Part shown: positions 49,603-57,642 of the stretch, one piece after another | Layout: every line of letters starts with the position of its first letter | Position numbering within the stretch: the stretch's first letter is position 1 | Assembly: GCA_001941065.1 (NCBI GenBank) | Contig: MSHJ01000018.1 | Coordinates: 95,325 to 159,324, forward strand | Direction: 5' to 3' | DNA length: 64,000 nucleotides | DNA from: Alistipes sp. Zagget8 | GTDB lineage: Bacteria; Bacteroidota; Bacteroidia; Bacteroidales; Rikenellaceae | Program-made: the position numbers and the translations under genes | Notes under the pieces: model-generated | Databases searched by the model: none | Told to the model about the DNA's origin: nothing | What the model saw: only the letters and a program-made list of their open reading frames with translations

Positions 49603-49917
49603 ATGAAAAAACTGCTGATGGTATGCCTGGCCCTGGTGATGGGCGTCGGCATGGGCGCGGCCGCCGAGAAGCCCGCGCAGAAAAAGACCGTGACCACGGT
49701 GTTCGTGACCGACATCGACTGCGAACACTGCGTGAAGAAGATCATGAACAACGTTCCGGTGCTCGGCAAGGGCGTGAAGGACGTGAAGGTGGACCTGCCC
49801 AAAAAGGAGGTCACCGTGGTCTACGACAGCTCGAAGAACAACGACGAGACGATTGTGAAGGGCTTCGCTTCGCTCAAGGTGAAGGCCGAACCGAAAAAAG
49901 CCCCGGAGAAGAAATAG
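49603..49917 (+). CDS. Exported heavy-metal-associated (HMA) domain protein
   Basis: A 104-residue small protein: signal peptide (about 1-22, GVGMGAAAE), then a CopZ-like ferredoxin fold with the metal-binding motif DIDCEHCVKKI and the family pattern VKDVKVDLPKKEVTVVYD. A lysine-rich tail (PKKAPEKK) closes it. Being exported, it would carry metal in the periplasm rather than in the cytoplasm. Fourth gene of the operon; terminator 21 nt downstream. Confidence 0.9.
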   Translation: MKKLLMVCLALVMGVGMGAAAEKPAQKKTVTTVFVTDIDCEHCVKKIMNNVPVLGKGVKDVKVDLPKKEVTVVYDSSKNNDETIVKGFASLKVKAEPKKAPEKK

Positions 49918-49937
49918 TCCGGCGGATTTATGCATTG

Positions 49938-49974
49938 AAAAAAGGAGAACCTTGCGAGAAGGTTCTCCTTTTTT
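49938..49974. terminator. Bidirectional terminator between HMA gene and hybrid kinase
   Basis: 16-bp perfect stem (49938-49953 with 49959-49974; GGAGAACCTT/AAGGTTCTCC core, A and T tracts), 5-nt loop. Confidence 0.9.
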
Positions 49975-49978
49975 GCGG

Positions 49979-52687
49979 TTACCACTTGTGGGTGAGGAGC
50001 TCGAACAGCTGGCTTTTTTTCACGGGTTTCGCCAGAAAGGCATTGCAGCCCGCGTCGGCGGCGCCGGCGCGGTCGGAATCGAAAGCGTTGGCCGTGAGGG
50101 CGATGATCGGGATCTGGGTGTTGAATTCGCGGATGCGCCGCGTGGCCTCCAGTCCGCCCATCACCGGCATCTTCATATCCATCAGCACGAACGAGAACTG
50201 CTCGTTGCGGATTCTCTCGACGGCTTCCACACCGTTTTCCGCGCGTATGAGGTCGTAATCTTTCAGGATGTGCCGCACCAGCGAATAATTGCTGTCGTTG
50301 TCCTCGGCGACCAGAATCCGGATTTTCCCGCTGTCGGTATCGCCCGGCGCAGACTGCGGTCCGGACAGGTCCGGATCGGGCGTCTCCTCCGGCGTCTGTA
50401 TCTCGCAGGGAACCCATGCCCAGAAGGTCGAGCCGACGCCCGGTTCGGACGAAAATCCGACCTCGCCGCCCGCGGCTTCGACGATGGCTTTGGAGATGGC
50501 CAGTCCGAGGCCCGTGCCCTGCGCAAACTCGTTGAGTTTCTGAAAACGCCCGAACACCCGCTCCTGCAGCTCCTGCGGAATGCCGGCCCCCGTGTCCTCG
50601 ACATAGAACCGGACGCCGTTCTTTTCGATGCTGTATCCTATGTCGATATGTCCGGACCGGGTGCATTTCACCGCATTGGTCAGGTAGTTCATCCACACCT
50701 GCTTGAGCCGGTTCCTGTCCAGGAAAATCCAGCAGTCGGGGCATTCGCCGGATATGTGCAATTCGACCTCGGGATTGGTGACTTTCGGCAGGATCATCGT
50801 GTGGAGCTCGTTGCAGACCTCGGCGAGGTTGAATTTCTCGGGTTTGCGCTCCAGGATTCCCGACTCGATCTTCGAGAGGTCGAGGATGTCGTTAATCAGC
50901 CGCAGCAGCAGTTCGTTGTTGGATTCGATGATGCTCTGGTACTCCGCCTTCTCCTCCGGGTCGTCGCAGTCGACCAGCAGTTCGGAGAATCCGACGATGG
51001 CGTTGAGCGGCGTGCGGATTTCGTGGCTCATGTTGGCCAGGAAGGCCGATTTGAGCCGGTCCGAAAGTTCGGCCTGCTCTTTCAGCTCGGTCAGCCTGCG
51101 GGCCATCTCCTCCCATTTCGTGTTGTTGAGGTTGATGCCCGTGTAGCGGGTGACAGCCCCCTTCTTATTCCGTTCGACCGGGATGCCCGAGACCACCAGG
51201 TTCTGCCAGTCCGGGTCCCATTTGGTCCGGGAGCGGTATTTGAAGCTGAAATCCTTGTCCGTTCCGGCGAGCATGAAATCGACGTATTTGCGAACGGTCG
51301 CCTCGTCCTCGGGGTGCGTGGTGGCCAGATACTCTTCGGGGGTGATCGCTTTTTCGGAATGGAAATCGTTCACCGGGTCGTTGAACGACTTGAACTGCCG
51401 GCTCTGAAGGTCGAAATCCCAGTAGGACATACCGACGTTCTTGAACGTGAGGTCCATCTTGTAGTTCCGTTCCCGCAGCTCCTCGTCCAGCTGGTGCTGC
51501 TTGGAGATGTTCTGCCGGAATCCCGTGAAGCGGATGACCTCGCCGTGCTCGCCGAACTCGAAGGGGACGCCGACGATGCTGTTATACTGCCACGACTCGT
51601 CGTATTTGGTCTGGAAGCGGCACGTGAAATCGATGTTGACCTTCCGGCCCGACGACATCGACTGGATGGCGTCGTAAACCGCCGAACGGTCTTCGGGATG
51701 GACGACGTCGAGGTATTCCGCGACCGTTACCAGCCGGTCGCTGACGAAATCGTTGACCGGATCGTTGTAAGATTTGAATTTCCCGGTCCGCACGTCGAAA
51801 TCCCAATGAACGATGTTGCTGACACGCATGGCCAGTTCGCGCTTGGCGAGTAGGTCCTGGGTGCTTTTCGCCATTTGGATTTTTTCGGTCACGTCCATCT
51901 GCGTGCCCACGATCAGCTGCCTGCCCCGGAGTTCGGAAGAGAGGCGCATGCGGCTTTCGTAATGGCGGAACTCCCCGTCCTCCCGGGCTGCGATGCGCAG
52001 GGTGATCTGCCCCTGCCGGAGCTCCTTGTCGATGAGCCGGGCGAAAAGCGTCGTCAGGCGCTCCCGGTCCTGCGGATGCACATGCTCCAGCAGGGTCTCC
52101 ATGGTGGAGAAATGTTCCACGAAGGACGACCCGTAAAGGGAACTGAAGGTCTCCTTCTGGATGTCGTAGACCCATGAGGACATATTGGCCGCGTCCATGG
52201 CCATCTCCAGATTTTTCTTGTCTTCGCCCGTGCGGAACTCCTCCTCTTTGGTCTCCGTCACGTCATTAGTCAACAGGATATGACCGATGATCTCCCCGCT
52301 TTCCCCCCCCCTCATGGCCACGATTTTCACCTGATAGATCATCGAGTTTTTGTTGTGGGAGGTATAATAGGCGTCGCTGTTGATCTTGTCGAAATCGTAT
52401 TCGAACTCCAGAACGGTCTCTTCGCCGGACTTGATCTTTGCGAGGAGCTCCTCGTCGACGTAAGGGCTTTGGAACAGGTTGACCTTGTCGATGACCGTCG
52501 ATTGGTCGTCGACGCCGTACAGACGCAGCGCATGATTGTTGATACTGCGTAAAACGCCGTCGGCATCGTAAATTTCGATGCCGACCGGGAGTTGGGAGTA
52601 GATGCTCTCGGTGAACAGGCGTTGTTTCTGGATAAGTTCGGGCAGTCCTTTATCAAAGGACATTCTGTGGCTTTGGGAAGAAATCAT
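49979..52687 (-). CDS. Soluble PAS-domain hybrid histidine kinase with C-terminal receiver
   Basis: A 902-residue cytoplasmic hybrid kinase. About four PAS modules: about 20-130 (LPVGIEIYDADGVL), 150-265, 280-410 and 415-545; the third and fourth are internal duplicates (IVHWDFDVRTGKFKSYNDPV and MSYWDFDLQSRQFKSFNDPV). HisKA with phosphoacceptor His in FLANMSHEIRTPLNA, HATPase with GTGLGLAISKAIV, then a receiver with LMDMKMPVMGG. No membrane segment. Start taken at ATG 52687; a TTG at 52717 lies inside the transposon. The insertion begins 25 nt upstream, next to the ribosome-binding stretch AAAGGAA. No partner regulator is adjacent. Confidence 0.93.
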   Translation of the reverse strand: MISSQSHRMSFDKGLPELIQKQRLFTESIYSQLPVGIEIYDADGVLRSINNHALRLYGVDDQSTVIDKVNLFQSPYVDEELLAKIKSGEETVLEFEYDFDKINSDAYYTSHNKNSMIYQVKIVAMRGGESGEIIGHILLTNDVTETKEEEFRTGEDKKNLEMAMDAANMSSWVYDIQKETFSSLYGSSFVEHFSTMETLLEHVHPQDRERLTTLFARLIDKELRQGQITLRIAAREDGEFRHYESRMRLSSELRGRQLIVGTQMDVTEKIQMAKSTQDLLAKRELAMRVSNIVHWDFDVRTGKFKSYNDPVNDFVSDRLVTVAEYLDVVHPEDRSAVYDAIQSMSSGRKVNIDFTCRFQTKYDESWQYNSIVGVPFEFGEHGEVIRFTGFRQNISKQHQLDEELRERNYKMDLTFKNVGMSYWDFDLQSRQFKSFNDPVNDFHSEKAITPEEYLATTHPEDEATVRKYVDFMLAGTDKDFSFKYRSRTKWDPDWQNLVVSGIPVERNKKGAVTRYTGINLNNTKWEEMARRLTELKEQAELSDRLKSAFLANMSHEIRTPLNAIVGFSELLVDCDDPEEKAEYQSIIESNNELLLRLINDILDLSKIESGILERKPEKFNLAEVCNELHTMILPKVTNPEVELHISGECPDCWIFLDRNRLKQVWMNYLTNAVKCTRSGHIDIGYSIEKNGVRFYVEDTGAGIPQELQERVFGRFQKLNEFAQGTGLGLAISKAIVEAAGGEVGFSSEPGVGSTFWAWVPCEIQTPEETPDPDLSGPQSAPGDTDSGKIRILVAEDNDSNYSLVRHILKDYDLIRAENGVEAVERIRNEQFSFVLMDMKMPVMGGLEATRRIREFNTQIPIIALTANAFDSDRAGAADAGCNAFLAKPVKKSQLFELLTHKW

Positions 52688-52712
52688 TTCGGGGTGCTTT
52701 GTGGTTCCTTTA

Positions 52713-52738
52713 CCCAACTATATACTTTGATGTACCAA
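52713..52738 (+). repeat. Left terminal inverted repeat of the transposon
   Basis: 26 bp, exact complement of 55371-55396. The similarity continues inward for several bases with one indel. Confidence 0.93.
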
Positions 52739-52763
52739 TTTCTGTGATTTATTGTAGATTTTG

Positions 52764-52771
52764 TAATTTTG
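52764..52771 (+). promoter_or_regulatory. -7 box upstream of the small membrane protein (TAATTTTG)
   Basis: TAnnTTTG match 15 nt before the ATG at 52787, inside the transposon. Confidence 0.45.
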
Positions 52772-52786
52772 CGCGTCTAAAACATT

Positions 52787-52987
52787 ATGATTATGCGAAA
52801 TACAGAACAAAATCCAGAAATCTATGTACATATTCCTTCCAATGATATCCCCAATTTGGCCGAATTGGATAAGCAAATGCAATTTACGAAGCATAAGAGA
52901 GAAAATAAGCGACGCAGAATTAAAATCATTTTTGAAATTTTGGGGCTGATAATAGGAATCATCAGCCTTATCATGTCAATGTGTTAG
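52787..52987 (+). CDS. Small single-pass membrane protein, transposon passenger
   Basis: A 66-residue protein. The first 30 residues are polar (NTEQNPEIYVHIPSNDIPN), followed by a basic stretch (KHKRENKRRRIK) and a C-terminal membrane helix (IIFEILGLIIGIISLIMSM), which gives an N-in topology. A TAATTTTG box lies just upstream. It could start at 52787 or 52793 (second ATG). I do not recognise it; the composition and the membrane helix resemble small toxin-like or accessory proteins of mobile elements, but no function can be assigned. Confidence 0.55.
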   Translation: MIMRNTEQNPEIYVHIPSNDIPNLAELDKQMQFTKHKRENKRRRIKIIFEILGLIIGIISLIMSMC

Positions 52988-53170
52988 TTTTATAATTGCA
53001 CATAATACTGATACGGCCATTGCAAGCAATATTATTGGCATTGCATCATAATCATCTTCAGGTTCATCATCTTTATGTTGGTGTATCATTTTTAAGTTAC
53101 TGGATTTTAATTTGTTAAAAATTTTGATTATATTTATCTATTAAATAATACATAACATAAGCATTAGATA

Positions 53171-54097
53171 GTGAATCAACAAGTTAAATCGTTTTTCGCT
53201 CTTATGAAATCTTTACCCGACAGTAGAGCGTGCAAAGATTTCTTGGAAAAGCATCGTTGGAATGGAGCACCGGTATGCCCTCACTGCGGATGCGTTGATG
53301 AAAAGCATTACAGACTAACCTTTGGCGGTATATTCAATGGATTATACAAATGCAGGCATTGTAGAAACCGGTTTACGGTAACGACCGGAACCATGTTCGA
53401 GGGCAGCAACATTCCTTTGGACAAATGGTTTTATGCGATTTATCAGTTCCTTTCGTATAAGAAAGGAATAAGCAGTCTTCAATTATCACGGGACATCGGG
53501 GTTACTCAAAAGACTGCATGGTTTATGCTCAATCGTATTAGGCATAATCTTATGAGAGAAGGTATTGGCAATCATACTGGAATTGTGCAAGTCGATGAAA
53601 CCTATATCGGCGGTCGCAATAAGGGGCGCTTCAAATTCAACCGAGGACGGAGTATGAAACAAAAGATTCCGGTAGTTGGCATATTATCTGATGATAAAGT
53701 CCATGCCTATGTGGTTTCAAATACGAGAGCCGGAACATTGGAGTTTATTATCAACGGGTTAATTGATAATGATTCATTAGTCGTTACCGACGGTTGGGGC
53801 GGGTATCATTACGTTCATGATTTTGGCTATACACACGAGGTTGTCGAACATGGAATTCGGAAATACGTCAATGAACGTGGATTTCATACGAATGGCATAG
53901 AGGGCTTTTGGTCTCACTTAAAACGAGGGTTGAAAGGCATTTACCATTCTGTAACCCCCAAACGCTTACAAATGTATTGCGATGAGTTCGCATATAGATA
54001 CAATACTCGAAAAATGACCGATATTGAACGGTTCTTCGGATTTCTGATAAAACCTACAGAAAGGTTAAGATATGCTGATTTAGTATGTAAAACATGA
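53171..54097 (+). CDS. IS1595-family (ISXO2-like) transposase
   Basis: DDE transposase, 308 aa from a GTG start at 53171 (no ATG fits the family N-terminus). N-terminal zinc ribbon with C36-C39 and C61-C64 (CPHCG, CRHC). The catalytic domain has Asp142 (VQVDETYIGG), Asp207 (VVTDGWGGY) and the N-x-x-E box with Glu244 (HTNGIEGFWSHLKRG). Length is normal and no stop or frameshift is seen, so it looks active. It sits centrally between the terminal repeats of the 52713-55396 element. Confidence 0.95.
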   Translation: MNQQVKSFFALMKSLPDSRACKDFLEKHRWNGAPVCPHCGCVDEKHYRLTFGGIFNGLYKCRHCRNRFTVTTGTMFEGSNIPLDKWFYAIYQFLSYKKGISSLQLSRDIGVTQKTAWFMLNRIRHNLMREGIGNHTGIVQVDETYIGGRNKGRFKFNRGRSMKQKIPVVGILSDDKVHAYVVSNTRAGTLEFIINGLIDNDSLVVTDGWGGYHYVHDFGYTHEVVEHGIRKYVNERGFHTNGIEGFWSHLKRGLKGIYHSVTPKRLQMYCDEFAYRYNTRKMTDIERFFGFLIKPTERLRYADLVCKT

Positions 54098-54149
54098 AAA
54101 TATTAGGATGATTTAGTATATTTGCACTGTCCTACTGGACATTACATAT

Positions 54150-54356
54150 TTAGGAAGCGTTTAGTGCTTTTTCTCAAGTGTGAATTTGGACGATTCGAAC
54201 TGTGTTGAGGAAATAGGCAAAGACGCTCTCCTTTGGTTTGTTATATGTCGCTTTATGCACCTATATACGACCAAAGGCGTGAGTCGTTTTTCTTATATTC
54301 AACACAGGTCGTCCAAAACCTACACTTGGTATGAGTCTAACAGTCTCACGCCTTCT
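54150..54356. repeat. Structured element E2: about 205-bp nested imperfect palindrome
   Basis: Paired arms: GGAAGCG (about 54153-54159) loosely with CGCCTTC (54349-54355); CAAGTGT (54175-54181) with 54322-54328; TGGACGA (54187-54193) with 54309-54315; CTGTGTTGA (54200-54208) with 54299-54307; CCTTTGGT (54230-54237) with 54270-54277. Short unpaired bases separate the arms as in E1, and the outer flanks resemble those of E1 in reverse orientation (AAGC-TAA-CGCTT type motif). It ends 51 nt before the ATG at 54407. A 76-codon opening over it (54180-54410) is not considered a gene. Confidence 0.85.
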
Positions 54357-54406
54357 TTGTTTTGGATAACTCTTTTGGGACTGGAGAGTTACAAAAATCT
54401 TCAAGT

Positions 54407-54978
54407 ATGAGTCTTTGGAAATCATTTGAAAACCAAGTCGGACGAGACGCAGGAAGGAGAGTATCAAATGCTATATGGGGAGATAAACACGCATCGGTGC
54501 ATCGCCTATCAGTAGTAGAAATTCGGAAATTTCAGAACTAAAAGAAAAACAACTGAATGCAGAGATTGCATTAAGAGAACGCGAACAAGAGCGTAATATG
54601 CTAATGCAATTACGGTATTGTGTAGACGAAAAAATCCATCAATTAACTGAAATAGGAATTCCTACTGAACGGTTAGAGCTGATTGCAATACTGAATAAAT
54701 TGGCAATCTTATTAAAATCGAATGGTTTTAAGCATAATCTTGATGAAGCCAATCGAATAAATAACTCTTATACGGATGCGGTTCTTATTAAATATGAGCA
54801 AATATTAAAGGTTGCCGCGTGCCAATTCCCAGAAGATTCTGAGTTCGATAGCCACATTAAATGCTTGAAATATACGAAACGATTTAGATTCTTTCGTAAG
54901 CACGTTATCATAACTGCAATATTGTGCCTAATCTTTCTATTTGCGTTGTTTATGTTGTTCGCGATTATAGTAGGATAA
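54407..54978 (+). pseudogene. Frameshifted gene for a small membrane-anchored protein, transposon passenger
   Basis: The ATG at 54407 gives MSLWKSFENQVGRDAG and RVSNAIWGDKHA, a start I associate with a Bacteroidota small-protein family, but this frame stops at 54541 after 44 residues. The neighbouring frame is open from 54487 and continues with SSRNSEISELKEKQLNAEI, a coiled-coil-like stretch, to the stop after 54975, ending in a membrane helix (VIITAILCLIFLFALFMLF). A shift of one base between about 54487 and 54538 would join them into about 190 residues. An ATG at 54598 could start only the second part. Terminator at 55001. Confidence 0.7.
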
Positions 54979-55000
54979 ATCCAGCACAGGATAAACGCAG

Positions 55001-55027
55001 AACAGCCGCCTATTTCGGGCGGCTGTT
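55001..55027 (+). terminator. Terminator after the frameshifted passenger gene
   Basis: Stem AACAGCCGCC (55001-55010) with GGCGGCTGTT (55018-55027), 7-nt loop. Confidence 0.75.
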
Positions 55028-55295
55028 CCTATATAACAAGATGGTAAACAGCTAATTTATCAATCTAAAAACTAATCTCTGACGATTTTTGACTTACCGA
55101 ATTTGCGATTGATACATACGCGGCAAATCATAAACACTCAAATTATGAAAAAGAAAAACAGCCGCGTAAAATACGCAAAGCAATTACCACGGTTTTCAGT
55201 CAAAATCACTCTATTAAGATTGACGCCTTACAATTAGTCTGTCGAATAATAGAATTTCTCATTTCATTATTCTGACTAATTAACCGTTACCAAGA

Positions 55296-55325
55296 CCCCA
55301 CCTATTTGCCGATAGGTGGGGTTTT
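55296..55325 (+). terminator. Second hairpin near the right end of the transposon
   Basis: Stem CCCCACCTAT (55296-55305) with ATAGGTGGGG (55312-55321), then TTTT. It may insulate the transposon from outside transcription. Confidence 0.75.
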
Positions 55326-55370
55326 CCTTGTTATAGTATATTTCGATGGATTGAATGTTCACGAACAGAT

Positions 55371-55396
55371 TTGGTACATCAAAGTATATAGTTGGG
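55371..55396 (-). repeat. Right terminal inverted repeat of the transposon
   Basis: 26 bp, exact complement of 52713-52738, followed directly by the duplicated target TTCCTTTA (sharing its first T with the base after the repeat). Confidence 0.93.
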
Positions 55397-55472
55397 TTCC
55401 TTTATTTTTGGCAACGCACAATCCACAGGTCCTGACGCTGGCCTGCACAATGTCCTTTGCACGGAGTATATA

Positions 55473-55504
55473 CAAAAGTATAATAAAAAAACGGGATTCC
55501 GCAA
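55473..55504 (-). promoter_or_regulatory. Displaced promoter of the hybrid histidine kinase
   Basis: Minus strand TTG (55504-55502), 21-nt spacer, TACTTTTG (55480-55473). Without the transposon it would lie about 100 nt upstream of the kinase ATG at 52687; now about 2.8 kb and at least one hairpin lie between. Confidence 0.65.
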
Positions 55505-55607
55505 CCGATAAGGGATAAAATTGCCCGCGGCAGGTGCTTTTCTGAAAAAAGATCCGCGGCGCGTTTTCCGCCGTCATCGTCGTCGTATGGAATTTCCGGC
55601 ACGGCCT

Positions 55608-55650
55608 GAAAATAAGTTGCGGCAGACCTTTCGGTTCGCCGCAACGTTAT
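55608..55650 (-). terminator. Terminator after the MBL hydrolase gene
   Basis: Minus-strand stem GTTGCGGC (55645-55638) with GCCGCAAC (55623-55616), inner ACC-GAAA-GGT pairing, then TTATTTT. Confidence 0.8.
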
Positions 55651-55671
55651 TTCCGGGCTTTCAGGCCGTTG

Positions 55672-56427
55672 TCACTCCATCGGGCGGACCCGGATGTCGG
55701 TCAGCCCCTCGGTTTCGCGCACCAGCCGGCCGATGTCGGTCTTCTCGTCCACCTCGCCGTAGTGATAGGGGTAGAAGATCGCCGGGCGGATCGCCTTCAC
55801 GGCCTCGACGGCCTGGTCCACGGTCATCGTATAGGGTTGGTTGACCGGCAGGAACGCGATGTCGATGTCGCGCAGCGCCCGCAGTTCGGGCGTCGGCTCG
55901 GTGTCGCCCGCGATGTAGATGCGCGTGCCGCCGAGGGTGAGGATATAGCCGCAGTCCTCGCGCTCTTTGGGGTGGAATTGCAGGTGTCCCGGTGTGGTGT
56001 TGTAAGCCGCCACGGCCTCGACCTTCACCCAGTCGCGCGGCGTGGCGACGCTGCCCGGGCGCATCGTGTAGCAGTTCATCTCGAAGGCTTCGGCCGAGGT
56101 GCGGTCGCAGAGAATTTCGGTCTCGGGCGTGAGCAGCTTCTCGACCGCCGCGACGTCGAGGTGGTCGTAGTGCGAGTGGGTGATGAGCACGATGTCGGCT
56201 TTCGGCAGCGCGGCGTAGTCGGCATTGGCGCTGACGGGATCGACATAGATGTATTTGCCGCCCGCGGCGATCGACAGCGAGGCGTGCTTGAAGAAGGTGA
56301 GCGTGAACTGGCTGCCGTCGCGTGCCGTGATCTGGTCCGACGGATACTCGGGGGCCTTTGCGCGGCCGCATCCGAAAAGTGACAGGATTGACATAAGCGT
56401 AATTGCGATTGGTATGCTGGTTTTCAT
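55672..56427 (-). CDS. MBL-fold metal-dependent hydrolase, lipoprotein
   Basis: A 251-residue lipoprotein (LSLFGC, Cys20, start at ATG 56427). The UlaG/YtnP-like metallo-beta-lactamase fold is intact: HASLSI, VDPVSANADYA, zinc motif THSHYDHLD (HxHxDH), TPGHL (third His), IYIAGDTE (bridging Asp) and a C-terminal YPYHYGE His. Related proteins act as phosphodiesterases, lactonases or NAPE-PLD-like enzymes; the substrate cannot be told. The longer opening from 56517 adds an N-terminus that would hide the signal peptide. Single gene with its own terminator. Confidence 0.9.
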   Translation of the reverse strand: MKTSIPIAITLMSILSLFGCGRAKAPEYPSDQITARDGSQFTLTFFKHASLSIAAGGKYIYVDPVSANADYAALPKADIVLITHSHYDHLDVAAVEKLLTPETEILCDRTSAEAFEMNCYTMRPGSVATPRDWVKVEAVAAYNTTPGHLQFHPKEREDCGYILTLGGTRIYIAGDTEPTPELRALRDIDIAFLPVNQPYTMTVDQAVEAVKAIRPAIFYPYHYGEVDEKTDIGRLVRETEGLTDIRVRPME

Positions 56428-56565
56428 GGTTTTTCGGGGTTGGGACCGGTGTCCGGTCCGGATTTCGGCGAACGGACGGTCGGCCGTCTGCGTGTCGCCG
56501 CATGGATAAAGATACAAATTTGCTGCGAAACAGCCAAATCGAAGGCTTCGTATCTGACTTTTTTG

Positions 56566-56573
56566 TATATTTG
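56566..56573 (+). promoter_or_regulatory. -7 box upstream of the 320-aa lipoprotein (TATATTTG)
   Basis: Perfect TAnnTTTG 87 nt before the ATG at 56661, leaving a leader of about 80 nt. Confidence 0.45.
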
Positions 56574-56660
56574 TGAAGACAATGCAATTTTTTTTCGGCT
56601 CCGACGCAGTATATTGCGAACGGAACCGTTTATTAAGAGAAATTAACTAAGCACATAAGC

Positions 56661-57623
56661 ATGAATAAACTTTTTGCAACGATTGTACTGGCGGCTTTCG
56701 CGCTGTCGAGCTGTATCAAGGAGGATGACAGCTATAAGGAGAGACTGCCGGTATTGCCCGGGGAGACTATCTACAACATGACCATGACGCAGAACAGCAT
56801 TGCCTCGCAGCCGGCCAATGCGGGTATGCGGCTGGCCCTGCTGGTGGCTGAGGCCCGGTTCCAGAATGCCGACGATCCCGCAACGGAGATCACCGCAGAG
56901 ATGCTCTCCAGTCTGACGCTTGAAAATGTCACGCTGAGGACCCGCCTGTTCGGCACGGATTCGAAGATCGAAGCGGCCGAGGGCGGTTTCAAGATCACCT
57001 ACAGCGAATCGGTCCAGCAGGCCGACGGTTTCTACCTGAAAGGCTCCGTGCTGGTGAAGACCAACGGCGCCGAGCAGCTGAAAGATGCCACGTCGGCAAA
57101 TCCGTGGCAGGTCGTGCCGCAGGAGCTGAAAGTGATTGCCTATTCTCAATACGGCGATAAGCAGACAGTCAATGTGGAGAGCGGTTCGACGACGTTGTAC
57201 AGCGATGGCAACGGACAGTATGTGATTTCGTTGAACTCCATCCGCGCCAATATCGACGAGAAAAGCTTTTATTCGGACTGGAGCGGCACCCTTTACCTGA
57301 GCGCCGAAGATGACGATCTTATCTACTCGAAATGTAAGGGGAAGGATTTCAAGGTCTACAGCGATAGCTACAGCTATCCTTCAGGGGATTCGATCTACTC
57401 CTACGACGGATCGCAGAAACTCGCGCTGAGCTATCAACTGACCGACGGCGTTTTCCGGGGGATGACCATCATCGAGGGAACGCAGGAGTGCAGTTTCGTG
57501 AACAGGTGGGAGTACGACACCGCGGCTTATCCTTCGGGAGATGTGAGGTATGTGTGGTCGAACAACGGCAATACCATCTACCGCAAGATTTACTACAACA
57601 ATTACGTCTATCCGAAGGACTGA
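56661..57623 (+). CDS. Lipoprotein of unknown function
   Basis: A 320-residue lipoprotein (FALSSC, Cys18, followed by IKEDD, an acidic stretch typical of surface export). The rest is predicted beta-rich with Ser/Tyr/Asp-rich strands; a DSYSYPSGDSIYSYDGS segment near 245-262 is repetitive, and the YPSGD string recurs near 300. It may be a calycin-like or immunoglobulin-like surface protein. I do not recognise the family. It has its own promoter box and a terminator at 57643. Confidence 0.75.
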   Translation: MNKLFATIVLAAFALSSCIKEDDSYKERLPVLPGETIYNMTMTQNSIASQPANAGMRLALLVAEARFQNADDPATEITAEMLSSLTLENVTLRTRLFGTDSKIEAAEGGFKITYSESVQQADGFYLKGSVLVKTNGAEQLKDATSANPWQVVPQELKVIAYSQYGDKQTVNVESGSTTLYSDGNGQYVISLNSIRANIDEKSFYSDWSGTLYLSAEDDDLIYSKCKGKDFKVYSDSYSYPSGDSIYSYDGSQKLALSYQLTDGVFRGMTIIEGTQECSFVNRWEYDTAAYPSGDVRYVWSNNGNTIYRKIYYNNYVYPKD

Positions 57624-57642
57624 TATTCAGACGCTAAAACAG

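Larger units (their letters stand above)
54979..55370. other. Right part of the transposon, no confident gene
   Basis: Two terminator hairpins (55001 and 55296) and AT-rich sequence between them. A 30-codon basic opening at 55145 (MKKKNSRVKYAKQLPRFSV start) has no further support. An opening at 55306-55518 crosses the transposon end and is rejected as a gene. Confidence 0.5.
52705..55404. mobile_element. Complete IS1595-family transposon with passenger genes, including 8-bp target duplication
   Basis: Direct repeats TTCCTTTA at 52705-52712 and 55397-55404 flank perfect 26-bp terminal inverted repeats: 52713-52738 (CCCAACTATATACTTTGATG start) and 55371-55396 (its complement, ending GTATATAGTTGGG). 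The 2,684-bp interior is AT-rich and holds a small membrane protein, a GTG-started IS1595 transposase, palindrome E2 and a frameshifted gene. An 8-bp duplication is the value known for the IS1595 family. The element inserted upstream of the hybrid kinase gene in its 5' region. Confidence 0.92.

Noticed and set aside
54180..54410. 76-codon opening over palindrome E2
   Set aside because: Its content is dictated by the palindrome and it lacks a fitting start.
55145..55237. 30-codon basic peptide in the transposon
   Set aside because: Short, no start context or promoter that could be supported; recorded only as a possibility.
55306..55518. 70-codon opening at the right end of the transposon
   Set aside because: It crosses the terminator, the terminal repeat and the target duplication, and reads into the kinase promoter; no protein-like composition.
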